Assembly (NCBI GenBank): GCA_963756715.1
Contig: CAVWOV010000033.1
Location: 1-64,000, forward strand
Reading direction: 5' to 3'
From: VAZQ01 sp963756715
GTDB taxonomy: Bacteria > Pseudomonadota > Alphaproteobacteria > Rhizobiales > Xanthobacteraceae
Length of the DNA stretch: 64,000 nt
Both the position numbers and the translations under genes were made by a program. The notes under the pieces are model-generated. The model saw only the letters and a list, made by a program, of their open reading frames with translations. It ran no database searches and was not told the origin of the DNA. Of the stretch, positions 47,362 through 57,528 are shown one piece after another. Each line of letters begins with the position of its first letter. The first letter of the stretch is position 1.

Positions 47362-47633
47362 GCTTCGCCTCCTTATGAAGTCGAGAGTGGGTTGGACAGA
47401 CAACCCCAGGATCAAATGCCGACGCTTTCGCTCTTCACCCCTTCGGGTACGGCGTGAAAATATAATCCTTCGCCGCCACCCCCGCGTGGCACGAGTACCC
47501 GCACCTGGCGTCGTTGCCATTAGGCGGACACTGAAATTATCTCATCCGGAACCGTCACAATCCATATGGTTTGGGCGGAAAATTTAGGCGAAGGTCCGCA
47601 GCAACTGGACGGTCGCGGCGCGAGGGACTGAAT

Positions 47634-48406
47634 GTGACGTTGCAGACGATTTTAGTTGAGATTTCGGACCGCCGGGTCGCCACAGTGACGCTCAACCGTC
47701 CGGACCGCGGCAATGCCTTCAATCAGCGAATGCTGAACGAACTCGTGGCGGAATTCGCCGAGCTCGGCCGCGATAACGCGGTGAGGATCGTGGTTCTACG
47801 CGGAGCCGGCCGCCACTTCTGCACGGGTGCCGATCTGGCGGCGCGCGAGAGCGACGCTGCGGATCACTCGCTTGAGCCGCGCGCCGCCTTGCTTGACGCG
47901 CTCACAACGCTGGATTCGCTGCCGAAACCGACCGTTGCGGTCGTCCATGGCGGCGCCGTCGGCGGCGGTGCGGGCTTCGTGGCATGCTGCGACGTGGTGA
48001 TCGCAACGGAGAGTGCATTCTTCTCGATTCCCGAGGTCCGGGTGGGGATGGCGCCGCTCGGCGTGGCGCCATTCCTCATTCGGGCGATGGGCCATCGCAG
48101 TTTCCGGCGCTATGGCCTGTCGGGCGAACGGATTTCTCCGGAGGTCGCATTGCGGATCGGTCTGGTGCACGAAGTCTGCGAGGCCGGGCAGACTGACGAA
48201 ATTCTGGCCCGCATCACGGACGACCTATTGCACGGCGCGCCGGGCGCCATCCGCGAGCTGAAACACACGTCGGATCAATACGCTGTGCCGACGCTCGCCG
48301 CGGTGCGCGCAAACCCGCCGACGCATCACGGCCCGCAGTCCAGGAAGCCCGCGAGGGCATCGCGAGCTTCCGGGAGAAGCGCAAGCCGGGCTGGTATCCG
48401 CGGTGA
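47634..48406 (+). CDS. Enoyl-CoA hydratase/isomerase family protein, one frameshift
   Basis: GTG at 47634. Crotonase features: ATVTLNRPDRGNAFNQRMLN, VLRGAGRHFCTGADLAA (oxyanion strand), the second oxyanion loop HGGAVGGGAGFVACCDVVIA and FSIPEVRVGMAPLG with the catalytic-region Glu. The frame breaks near 48335. The C-terminus REGIASFREKRKPGWYPR and TGA at 48404-48406 lie in another frame. That stop overlaps a GTG (GTGA) that could start the downstream acyl-CoA synthetase. The pair suggests a small acyl-CoA catabolic operon. About 257 residues. Confidence 0.87.
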
Positions 48407-50617
48407 GTTCTGCAAGAAGTCGAGCCGGAGCAATCAGTTACGGGCCAAAGGGAGTCGCATTGGACCTCGACGCATCCAAGAAAAAAGTCGCCGCGCTGAC
48501 GGCGCCGCGCAACGCCGTGCTGGTCGGCGCCAGTGACCGCCCGGGCAGTTGGGCCGCCCGTGTCTGGCACAATCTCAACGCCTACCAGTTTCCCGGCCCG
48601 ATCTACCTGATCAACCCGCGAAGGACGGAAATCTGGGGCAAACCCTGCTATCCGGACTTCAAATCACTGCCGGAACCGCCCGACCACATGGTGATCCTGG
48701 TCCCGGCCGCCGGCGTCGTCGAAACACTGCGAAGCGGCGCGGCCGCGGGAGCCCGAAGCGCAACGGTGTTTTCGGCCGGTTTCGGTGAGGGATTCGACAC
48801 CGAGGCGGCCGTGCTCGGCCGCGAACTCGCCGAAGTCATCGCCGAAACCGGGCTCGCAGTGTCGGGCCCGAACTGCATGGGGAACATCTGCTCGAAAAGC
48901 CGGTTAGTCACCCTGACCGAGGACCGTGCGCTCTCGGTCCGGCCCGGTCCGGTGGCGCTGGTCGGCCAGAGCGGCGGGATGATGATCTACACCAACCAGT
49001 CGTTGATGGAGCGCGGCATCGCGCCCGGCTACCTGATCACCAGCGGGAACGAGGCCGGCCTGACGATCGCCGACTACATCGCGTTTTTCGCCGATCGAGC
49101 CCGAGCTCAAGGTCATCATCATCTACGTCGAGGCGATATCGGATACCGAGAAATTCAAAGCCGCCTGCCGGATGGCGCGCGCGGCCGGCAAATCGATCGT
49201 CGCGATCAAGCTCGGCCTGTCGGAAGCCGGCCGCAGCGCCGCACTGGCGCACACCGGCTCGCTCGCCGGCAGCGTCGAGGCGTTCGATGCGGTGGCTGGC
49301 GAGGTCGGCGTCGTCCGCGCCGAGACACTTGACGATGCGGTCGAGCTTACCGAACTGCTCGTCCATACCGGAGCGCCGACCGGCCGCCGGCTTGGCGCCG
49401 TGACCCTATCGGGTGCTTTTCGCGGCATGCTGCTTGATGCCGCCGAACGATACGGCCTCGAATTCCATGCGCTCGATCCCGCGACCACCGAACGGCTCAA
49501 TGCGGTGCTCACGGTCGGCTCCCTGGTGAGCAATCCGATCGACGGCGGGTTCGGCGTGTTGAGCAGCGCCGACAACTTCATGGCCTCGATCGATGCGCTG
49601 CATGCCGATCCGAACGTCGACATGGTGCTGGTGCAGGAGGGACCGCCGCGCGCGCGTGGCGCCGACCGCAGCGAGAATTACATCCGGCTGGCCAACGACT
49701 ACGCCGCCACAGCCACCAAGCCGATCGCTTTCATCACGCCGATCACGCTGGGGCATACGGACTACAGCCGGGACATTCGCGCCAAAGCCCCACACCTGTC
49801 GTTTCTGCAAGAGGCCTACAAAGGGCTGCGGGCGGTCGCGAGTGTGGCCCGCCGTGCGGAGCGCGAAAGGATTGCGAGTGCTCGGACTGTGGAAGCGACG
49901 GCACCCGCACCGGTACAGCGCACGATCATCGAGCGCGTACGCAGCCGCGCGAAACCCGAACCCATCGCGCTCGACGAAGCCGAATCGAAGAACGTGCTGC
50001 GTGCGTACGGCATCGCCACGCCGGCCGAGACGCTGGTCAACTCGCAGACCGCCGCCATCAAGGCCGCGGGCCGCATCGGCTATCCGGTGGTGCTCAAGGC
50101 GGTGTCGCCTACGCTGCTGCACAAATCGGACGTCGGTGCGGTCGCTCTCAACCTGGCAACTCCCGCGGAACTGACGGCCGCCTACGAACAGATGTCGCGC
50201 AAACTGAGCGGCCATGACCTCACCGGCATGCTGGTCTGCCAGCAGATCCGGGGCGGACTGGAACTCGTGCTGGGGCTGCATCGCGATCTTGAGATGGGTC
50301 TCGTGGTGATGGCAGGTAGCGGCGGCATTCTGCTCGAACTGATCAAGGATGTGGCCTTCTGCGCACCCCCGGTCAGCCGCGAGAAGGCGCGCGATCTGCT
50401 CGGCCGCATTCGCGGGGGAAAACTGCTGCACGGCTATCGCGGTGTGTCCGGGTTCGACACCGACGCGGTGGTCGATGCGATCGTCGCGCTGGGGCGGCTC
50501 GCCGCCGACCTTGAGGATGTCATACAATCGGTCGATATCAACCCGTTCGTGGCGCTGCCGAAGGGCGGCATGGCGCTCGACGCCTTGATCGTGCTGCAGC
50601 AATCGACACCCCGCTGA
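48403..50617 (+). CDS. Acetate--CoA ligase family protein (NDP-forming acyl-CoA synthetase), one frameshift
   Basis: About 738 residues. N-terminal CoA-binding domain: AVLVGASDRPGSWAARVWHN, YLINPRRTEIWGKPCYPDF. The succinyl-CoA-synthetase-like middle contains SGPNCMGNICSK, VALVGQSGGMMIYTNQSLME, and HTGSLAGSVEAFDAVAGEVG with the phosphohistidine region. The C-terminal ATP-grasp has YPVVLKAVSPTLLHKSDVGA and VDINPFVAL. The frame breaks near 49100. The start is either GTG 48403, overlapping the hydratase stop as GTGA, or TTG 48460, which has GGGAG five bases upstream. It converts an acyl-CoA to acid with ATP formation, or the reverse. Confidence 0.88.
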
Positions 50618-50669
50618 CAGCTATCTCGCTAAAGAACCAGAACGCATAACCCGACGAAACCAAGAGGCA

Positions 50670-51413
50670 ATGACCCTGTCACCACCGAAACAGCAGGACA
50701 AACTGAAGGAGATCGCGTTCTTCGACCACCACGCCAGCGCGGACGAATACGATGTCTTCACACCGGAATCGAGTGCGCGCCTGATCGAAGCCTTCGTGCG
50801 GCTCAGCGGCCTGCCCGGCGGCGCGCGCGTCGCCGATCTTGGTTGCGGATCGGGCGTCTTCACCGATCTGCTGTCGCGCGCCGGTTACGACTGTATCGGC
50901 CTCGATATCAGCCCCAAGCTCATCGAGATCGGCCGGCGCAAATATGCCGAGGTTGAGTTCATCGAAGGTGACGTCGAGCACCTGCCATTTCCCTCGGGCA
51001 GCCTCGACGGTGTGATGTTGAGCGGCATCGTGCATCACCTGCCCGATCCATCGCGATGCGCGGCCGAGGTCTGGCGCGTGCTGCGTCCCGGCGGCCGCTT
51101 CATGGCGTTCGACCCCAACCGGGCAAACCCGTTCATGTGGCTCTATCGCGACCGCTCGTCGCCGTTCTACAGCCCGGTCGGCGTGACCGAAAACGAACGG
51201 CCGATCCTCGCGCGTGAGGTTGCGGCGACATTCGAACGCGCCGGTTTCCGCGTTTCGTCGGATTATCTGTCCGGCTTGGCCTACCGCTACGTCGCGTCGT
51301 CGGGCGCGCGGCTGTTGCTGCCGATCTACAATTTCATCGACGCCACGATTTTCGGATTGCGGATCATGGAACCGCTGCGCCCATTCGTGCTGACCGCGGG
51401 CGTAAAGACTTGA
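50670..51413 (+). CDS. Class I SAM-dependent methyltransferase (Methyltransf_11)
   Basis: 247 residues. Motif I is VADLGCGSGVFTDLLSRAGY, the acidic residue after beta-2 lies in CIGLDISPKLIEI, and motif II/III appear as EGDVEHLPFPSGSLDGVMLSGIVHHL and EVWRVLRPGGRFMAFDPN. The C-terminal part contains membrane-proximal hydrophobic segments, as in methyltransferases acting on lipids or quinones. Substrate unknown. AAGAGGC precedes the start. Two bases later a 24-codon ORF follows but is not convincing. Intact. Confidence 0.87.
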   Translation: MTLSPPKQQDKLKEIAFFDHHASADEYDVFTPESSARLIEAFVRLSGLPGGARVADLGCGSGVFTDLLSRAGYDCIGLDISPKLIEIGRRKYAEVEFIEGDVEHLPFPSGSLDGVMLSGIVHHLPDPSRCAAEVWRVLRPGGRFMAFDPNRANPFMWLYRDRSSPFYSPVGVTENERPILAREVAATFERAGFRVSSDYLSGLAYRYVASSGARLLLPIYNFIDATIFGLRIMEPLRPFVLTAGVKT

Positions 51414-51670
51414 TGAACGATCTGCGCGGTTCCGGTCATCGCGCCCGCTCCCCTCGCAGGCGCACGTCGATTTCCGAAGACGAATAGCCGTAGCCAGCGT
51501 CGATTACTCATAGTCTGTCACTTGCTACAGTGCCGGTGCGCGTGGCCATAAATTGATTGAAAGAACCCGCTTAGTCGGAACCTCGGTTGTTACCCGGACT
51601 TATCGGAGCGCGGGCCGGCGTGCCCGGCCGACCCGCCGCGCGGCCAGAGGATCGTGGAGAGCCTGCGCGT

Positions 51671-51898
51671 CTATAGTTCGGCCTGGCGCGCAAGGTGTTG
51701 CTCAACCAGAGCGGGCGACACGCCGTTCCAAATCGTCAATCGCATTTCGTGATGGCAACTGTGGCAACCATAGACGCGCACATGCGCATCGGTTGTTTGA
51801 GAATGGGGGTCGATCCCTGCCAGATGCATTTCGTTTCCACAACGACATGCGGGTAATTCGTTGCAGCCGGGGACCAATAGACGTTCAATTGCAGACAT
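51671..51898 (-). CDS. Small zinc-ribbon-like hypothetical protein
   Basis: 75 residues with paired cysteines: CNELPACRCGNEM and YGCHSCHHEMRLTIW. The arrangement CxCG...CxxC with a following HHE resembles small zinc-binding proteins seen repeatedly in Bradyrhizobium and relatives. A GAGGTG ribosome-binding site lies just upstream of the ATG. Function unknown; zinc binding is inferred from the cysteine pattern. Confidence 0.65.
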   Translation of the reverse strand: MSAIERLLVPGCNELPACRCGNEMHLAGIDPHSQTTDAHVRVYGCHSCHHEMRLTIWNGVSPALVEQHLARQAEL

Positions 51899-52249
51899 GA
51901 AGCACCTCGCTTAATCCGGCTCTATTGCAACGCACAACCGCCACTTTTGTTTCACAATTTCTTGCGGCGTGCGAGCCGGGGGTCGCCCGAGCGTTAAAAT
52001 GTGGACGCGCCCCAAAACTCACCGCGACGGGTCACAAGAGCGCGCAGGCCGCCCGCGAAGGGCGACGGCCAACGTTTCCGGGCCATGCATCCTTCGAGGC
52101 TCGTTTTGCTCGCGCCTCAGGATGACGGTCAACGTCCTTTGCCGCTGGTATTGTGCAAACAACCTTAAGCGAGAGGGCGGTCGCGGCGGTGCAATAACAG
52201 TGGTAGGCAGTGAGAACGATCCACCGCTCACCTCTCCGAACGAACCGAA
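51899..52249. other. Intergenic region with an interspersed palindrome
   Basis: About 350 bases with no convincing gene. The only recognisable element is the hairpin at 52088-52124. Confidence 0.45.
52088..52124. repeat. REP-like palindrome (CATCCT..GAGGC / GCCTC..AGGATG)
   Basis: Left arm CATCCTTCGAGGC and right arm GCCTCAGGATG form an eleven-base stem with a two-base TC bulge, loop about 13 bases. This CATCCTTCGAGG...CCTCAGGATGA form is a frequent intergenic repeat in Bradyrhizobium-group genomes (recalled, not searched). Confidence 0.7.
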
Positions 52250-52999
52250 ATGCCGGCGCAGCGCGAGCTCGACATCGTCATCCCGGTCTACAACGAGGGC
52301 CGCAACATTGTCGCGACCCTTTCGACGCTGGCACAGCATCTTGCGACCCCTGCACGGGTACTGATCTGCTACGACCACCCAGACGACGACACCCTGCCGG
52401 CGATCCGCGATAACCCGGAGGCCTTTGCCGGACTTCCGGTCGAGTTCCTGCGCAACACCGGACGCGGCGCCCACAGCGCGGTGATGACCGGGTTCGGTGC
52501 CAGCCGCGCGCCCTTCGTCCTGATGTATCCGGCTGACGATCACACCAACGCCGCCATGCTCGACCGCATGGTGGCGCTCGCGCGCGGCGGCTGCGACATC
52601 GTCTGTGCCAGCCGCTTCATGCCGGGCGGCGCGATGGTCGGCTGCCCGCCGCTCAAGGCCGTACTGGTGCGCGCCGGCAATTTCTCGCTCCGCCGCCTGG
52701 CGCGGCTGCCCGCGAGCGATGCCAGCAATGGTTTCCGGCTGTTCTCGCGCCGCGTCATCGATGAGATCGCGGTCGAGTCCGATCAGGGCTTCTGCTACAG
52801 CATCGAACTGCTGGTGAAGGCGCACCGGCTGGGCTGGCGGGTCGGCGAAGTTCCGGTGCAGTGGTTCGAGCGCCGGCACGGCGCAAGCCGGTTCCGCGTT
52901 CTGAAATGGCTGCCGGCCTATCTGCGCTGGTACGCTTACGCCTTTGCCACGACCTGGCTGCGGCGCCCGCCCGTAACGGTCGTTCGCACAACCCACTAA
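52250..52999 (+). CDS. Family 2 glycosyltransferase (dolichol-phosphate mannosyltransferase-like)
   Basis: 249 residues. GT-A features: LDIVIPVYNEGRNIVATLST, the metal-binding region VLMYPADDHTNAAMLDRMVA (Asp-Asp-His in place of the usual DxD), and the acceptor-side CDIVCASRFMPGGAM. A DASNGFRLFSRRVIDEI block and the QWFERRHGASRFRVLKW motif are typical of DPM1-like enzymes that load sugar on polyprenyl phosphate. No membrane anchor follows. A polytopic membrane protein about 600 bases away may use the product. Intact. Confidence 0.87.
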   Translation: MPAQRELDIVIPVYNEGRNIVATLSTLAQHLATPARVLICYDHPDDDTLPAIRDNPEAFAGLPVEFLRNTGRGAHSAVMTGFGASRAPFVLMYPADDHTNAAMLDRMVALARGGCDIVCASRFMPGGAMVGCPPLKAVLVRAGNFSLRRLARLPASDASNGFRLFSRRVIDEIAVESDQGFCYSIELLVKAHRLGWRVGEVPVQWFERRHGASRFRVLKWLPAYLRWYAYAFATTWLRRPPVTVVRTTH

Positions 53000-53016
53000 A
53001 TCGTAGAGTACATCGC

Positions 53017-53835
53017 ATGGCCGGAAAATGGCCAAGAATCCGCAAGCGCAAGATCACCGAAGTCTCGCCGTGGATGAGCATCATCGAGCGGGAAGTCGAG
53101 TTCGCGCGCGGCGCGCCGCCGCAACTTTATCACGCGGTTGCGCAGGAGGATTACGTGTCGATCGTCGCGCGCACCCCCAAGGGGCGCTTCCCGCTGGTGC
53201 GGCAGTATCGGCCGACGATAGAAGAATACACCTGGGAATTGCCGTGCGGTCTGGTCGATCCCGGCGAGGATCCGGCCGAAAGCTGCCGCCGCGAGCTTCT
53301 GGAGGAGACCGGCTTTGCCACCGCGTCGATTCACCGGCTGGGGAACGGCTCGCCCTGCACCGGGCGGCTCAACAATCGCATTCACTCGTTCTTCGTGGAG
53401 ACTGGAGAGCGTGTCGCCGCGCCCGAACCCGGCATGATCGTCGAACTGGTCACGGCCCGGCAACTCGCGCACATGATCCTCGCCGGCGAATTCGTGTCGC
53501 AACTCCACATCGGCACGCTGATGCTGGCGCATCTGCGCGGCTTCCTCGAACTGCCGGGCAAGACAGTCGTGGCGCGGAACACGGCCAGCCGCCAAGCCAG
53601 CACGCGCCCGAAGGCCGCGCGCTACGTCGCGGCGTGCCGCGCGTCCGGCCTAGCACCGTCGTCCCAACTGCGGAGCAAGCGGTCGAGGACCGCCCTCAAC
53701 GCGACACCGGCCCGCGAGCGCGCCATCCGCGACATCATATCGGCGATTGATGGACATCGCTGCCGCAGCAGCGCCATGCCTTCGTCATGCAACCACACCG
53801 CGACCACCAGCAGCGTAAGCAGCCAGGTCAGGTAG
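53017..53835 (+). CDS. NUDIX hydrolase (ADP-ribose pyrophosphatase-like), end uncertain
   Basis: Starts at ATG 53017 (MAGKWPRIRKRKITEVSPWM). The full NUDIX box is present: GLVDPGEDPAESCRRELLEE followed by TGF, matching Gx5Ex7REUxEExGU. The preceding YTWELPCG fits ADP-sugar hydrolases. The open frame continues to 53835, but its last 65 residues, from about 53640, are not protein-like and overlap the convergent membrane protein by 214 bases. The true stop is probably near 53640 and hidden by an indel, giving about 205 residues. Confidence 0.83.
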   Translation: MAGKWPRIRKRKITEVSPWMSIIEREVEFARGAPPQLYHAVAQEDYVSIVARTPKGRFPLVRQYRPTIEEYTWELPCGLVDPGEDPAESCRRELLEETGFATASIHRLGNGSPCTGRLNNRIHSFFVETGERVAAPEPGMIVELVTARQLAHMILAGEFVSQLHIGTLMLAHLRGFLELPGKTVVARNTASRQASTRPKAARYVAACRASGLAPSSQLRSKRSRTALNATPARERAIRDIISAIDGHRCRSSAMPSSCNHTATTSSVSSQVR

Positions 53836-55801
53836 TAATAGCGCGCATAGGTCAGGAAGAAGAGATTGACGCAATGCTGGGCCAGCGTCGCACCGGCGAT
53901 GAGACGCAGCCAGGGGTCAGACCGTCCCCATCCGGCGACACGCACCAGCACGGCGATCGCCGCGAGATGCAGCGGCGCCATGACGATGAATTCGGACGGA
54001 CCCGCAAGCCAGTCGCCGAGCTGGCGCAGCATTTGCGTGACGTGCTCGCCGGTGAAATCGAACCGCAGCAGTTCGGCGAACGCCGCCGCATAGGCCGACG
54101 GCGGCATCGATTGCGCGAGCGCGCTGGTGGTGGTGAACAGCACGAACACGCCGCCGTAGACCCAGTTGTGCAGCGCCATTCCGAACACCGGGAGGAAACC
54201 GGCGCACATGCCGGCGAGACGGCGGACTTGCAGCTGCCACAGCGCCGCAAGGCCCGCTCCGCCCAGCAAGATGCCGGCGGCGGGCGCGAGGTTCGGCCGC
54301 ACGAACAGCGCCAGTGCAAACAACGCCCCGGCACCGCACGCCGGCCCGAAGCGGTCCCGCGAATTTCGATCGTACGGTTCAGCGCCGCGGGGACCGATCA
54401 GAAGAAGCAGGCCCGCGATAAAGCTCACATAGGCTGCCGGGTCGCCGAAGCCGCGCGCCGCCCACTTGATGTAAAGCACCAGGCTTGAGCCGAACAGCAC
54501 GCCGACCGGTATCGCCGTGAAGGTCAGCGCGAGCGCCAGCGCCCAGCGCGACGGCAGGAAGCGGCGGAACAGCGCAAATACCAAAATCGGCAGGAACATC
54601 ATCAGCGCGACATAACCGAGATAGCTTTCGCCGAAGATCACGTGCTCGAACGCGCGCAGGTAGCGCGTGCCGGGCGTGAAATAGAACACGCTCTCCTCGC
54701 CGCGCAGCGCGCCGCGAATATCGCCCGCCATGAGGTGCTGGAGCATCCCCCGCGCATAGCCATCGTAGACCAGGCCATCGTCGCCGGAATCGAACGGCCG
54801 CACGCCGCCGATGAAGCTCGGATCGTTCAGGAACGCGACGACCAGCGTGAGCACGATGAAGGTGAACGGCAGCAGCGTACGGCGCAGCCGCCAGACCGCG
54901 AGCAGCCATACCACCGCGGCGGCGCCGATCAGCGGCACGGCCGCCGCCGCGATCTGCCAGGTCCGCACTTTGGCAGTTGGATCGAGCCGCATGGCAAGCG
55001 GCGGATCGTTGCGGATCGCCACGCCGAAGATGCGCCGGCCGATATCGCCGGGCGTCAGCGTCCGGCACGCCATCGTGGGGTGACGGAGCGTGGCGAACTC
55101 ACCGCCGCTGTCTTCCCACAGCACTTCGCCGCGCCAGCACAGCGCGCTGCCGGCGAAGGCCGCCGGAAAGCGGTACATCACGAACCAGGGCATCTCCAGA
55201 CGCCATTGGTGCAGCAGCGCCGAGATGCGGCGGTCGCGCGTGGCGCGCGCGACATCGCTGGTGCGCGAATTCCAATTGTAGCGAACCTCGTTGATGAACC
55301 CGAGGCGGAGCCAGACCGGATCGGAGAAATCGATCCCCGATGACGCGCCGCGAATAGGCCGGATGACCGAAAATGCCGTCAGCCGAAAATGCGAAGGTGC
55401 GGTCGGGCAAGCCCATACCGCGCCAGCAGCCGAAGATGGCGGGATCGCAACGGCGGTCCGGCGGATAGCGGGCATCGAACTCGTCCGCCATGATGCGGAA
55501 CACCGCAGGCGGCAGCCCGGCTTCGAGCGCGCCGCCGAGGTCCCTTCACCACAAAGACGTTGTGGCCCTCCTCGATGCGCGGCACCGGCAGCAAGATCTG
55601 CGCGAGGAGACATAGTCCGGCCACGGCCAGCGCGCCGAGCCAGCGCATGCGGTTCGCGGTTACCGTGCCGGCGAACACCAGCACGGCCGCAACCACCAGC
55701 AGTGCAAAGCGGGGCAGATCGTTGAGCGGAAGCCCGAGTGCCGCGAGCACAACCAGCAGGGCCGCGAGCTTCATCCAAGGCTGCGGGCGGGCGGCGTTCA
55801 A
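53622..55801 (-). CDS. Polytopic membrane protein, glycosyltransferase-like (GT-C candidate), frameshifted
   Basis: About 725 residues. The start at 55801 leads into hydrophobic helices (LAALLVVLAALGLPL, FALLVVAAVLVFAGTV). Indels near 55540 and 55370 interrupt a periplasmic-like part containing MADEFDARYPPDRRCDPAIF and FSDPVWLRLGFINEVRYNWN. From 54950 to 53760 at least nine membrane helices follow, with the acidic loop RPFDSGDDGLVYDGYARGML and YFTPGTRYLRAFEHVIFGES. The acidic loop after a helix and proximity to a DPM1-like GT2 gene suggest a polyprenyl-phosphosugar transferase, but I cannot name the family. The C-terminus overlaps the NUDIX frame. Confidence 0.65.
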
Positions 55802-55914
55802 TGGCGCGTTGTTCGCTGGCTGGATTGCGTTTAATTCAGACGGTAACGCCTCGCAGCGGTGTTGTCGAACCGGCGATCTCGACTATTCTGACCGCCTTCA
55901 TAGAAGGGGCCGGC

Positions 55915-56571
55915 ATGCATCCCGTGCTTTCGCTTTACGAAGACATTCTGGCGGATGGCGCCACGCTGGCGCTGCCGGCGCACGCCCGGATGATCTTCCT
56001 GGTGCATGGATCGGTGACGATCGCGGACCGCACGATCGCGGACGGCGAAACCTGGCACGGCGAGGGCGCGGTCACGCTGCTGGCCGGGTCGGCAGGCGCG
56101 TGCTGCTGGCGCTTCGAACTGACGGACGGCGAAGCACCGCAGAACGCATCGCCACAAACCGGCGTCGAGACCCGCAAGAAGATCGCCGCACCGCTCGCCA
56201 CCCTGCCGGCCGGCGAACTGCTGATCCGCGGTGACAGCGTCGCGTTCCCGCCCGGCGGCTGCGCCTTCCTGCACCGCCATCAAGGGCCGGGCATCCGCTG
56301 CCTGATCGAAGGCGGCATCCGCATCGACACCCACGGCCGCTCCACGTCCTACGGGCCGGGCGGCGCCTGGTATGAGAGCGGCCCTGACGCGGTGTTTGCC
56401 CAGGCCGCGGCGGATCGTCCGAGCCGCTTCATCCGGGTGATGATCCTGCCGCGTGCGCTGATCGGAAAGAGTTCGATCGAACTGCTCAACGAGGCCGACA
56501 AGGCCAAGCCGCGTTCGCAGCAGTACAAGATCTTCGCTGACGCACCGATCGCATTCCGGCTGCCCACCTGA
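55915..56571 (+). CDS. Cupin-domain protein
   Basis: 218 residues from ATG at 55915, preceded by AGAAGGGG. The sequence is beta-rich: HARMIFLVHGSVTIADRTIA, GETWHGEGAVTLLAG, then a second half with FPPGGCAFLHRHQGPGIRCL and IEGGIRIDTHGRSTSYGPGG. The HRH of the second half and the following His/Glu-like positions fit a metal-binding cupin. Substrate unknown. It lies divergent from the membrane protein and 33 bases before an esterase, possibly co-transcribed. Intact. Confidence 0.78.
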   Translation: MHPVLSLYEDILADGATLALPAHARMIFLVHGSVTIADRTIADGETWHGEGAVTLLAGSAGACCWRFELTDGEAPQNASPQTGVETRKKIAAPLATLPAGELLIRGDSVAFPPGGCAFLHRHQGPGIRCLIEGGIRIDTHGRSTSYGPGGAWYESGPDAVFAQAAADRPSRFIRVMILPRALIGKSSIELLNEADKAKPRSQQYKIFADAPIAFRLPT

Positions 56572-56604
56572 ACCGAAATCGAGAAACGACTGGAGGACCC
56601 GTCC

Positions 56605-57412
56605 ATGCCAAATCAGAAATCCACCACCCGACGGACTGTGCTGGCCGCAGCCGCAACGCTTGGAGCGGCCGCCGCGATCGCGGATCACGCGCAAGCGCAG
56701 ACCGAGGCGAGAACCTTCGTGCTGGTGCACGGCTCCTGGCACGGCGGCTGGTGCTGGCGGCGAGTGGCAGACCGGCTCGAGAAGCGCGGGCACAAGGTCT
56801 ACACGCCCACGCTCACAGGTCTGGGCGAGCGCGTCCATCTGCTGACGCCTGCGGTCGATCTCGACACCCACATCACGGACGTGACGAACCTGATCAAGTT
56901 CGAGGACCTGAAGGACGTCGTGCTGGTCGGGCACTCCTATGCAGGGCTGCATCATCTCGGGCGTCGCCGAGCAGGTCCTGCCATCGATCGCATCGATCGT
57001 CTTCATCGACGCCTTCCTGCCAGTGAACGGCGAGCGCATGCTTGACCTGACCCCGGCGAATTTGCGGGCGGCAGCCCTTGAGGCGCAGGCGAAGGGTGAA
57101 GCATCGCGCCCGATCGTTCCGGCGGCGGCGTTTCGCGTCAACGAGAAGGACCGCGACTGGGTCAATTCAAAGCTGACGCCGCAGCCGCTCGGCCCGACCT
57201 TTACGCCCAACAAGTTCACCGGCGCGCGCGACAAGGTGGCGAAGAAGACCTACATCCGGGCCGTCGATTATCCGCAACCGGCGTTCGACAAGTGGCTCGC
57301 TCAATGCAAGGCGGACCCGACATGGCAGGCGTTCGGAATCGAGAAATGCGGTCACGACATCATGGTCGATAAGCCCGACGAACTGACCGAAGTTCTGATT
57401 GGCGCAGCCTGA
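56605..57412 (+). CDS. Alpha/beta hydrolase (EstC/salicylate-esterase-like), Tat-type signal, one frameshift
   Basis: The N-terminus TTRRTVLAAAATLGAAAA is a twin-arginine-like signal. HGSWHGGWCWRRVADRLEKR gives the oxyanion region, and VVLVGHSYAG the nucleophile (Ser). The frame breaks near 56945, right after the elbow; GVAEQVLPSIASIVFIDAFL continues in another frame, with the catalytic His in IEKCGHDIMVDKPDELTEVL. About 268 residues. Family members hydrolyse small esters (methyl salicylate, pyrethroid-like). AGGAGG-like purines lie about 10 bases upstream of the ATG. Confidence 0.85.
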
Positions 57413-57528
57413 CGGTTCGGTCCCGGGCTCCGGCTTCCAAGTCCGGCTGGCCCACGTGGCGGCCGGCCTTTCGGGCTTCACAATCGGCCGCTATGCACGG
57501 CGCGGTCGCGTGTCCCGGCTGGGCTCTC

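Noticed and set aside
49406..50602. 398-codon minus-strand open frame
   Set aside because: Antisense to the acyl-CoA synthetase, whose motifs are complete on the plus strand.
51415..51489. 24-codon open frame after the methyltransferase
   Set aside because: Very short, Arg/Ser-rich and without a convincing ribosome-binding site.
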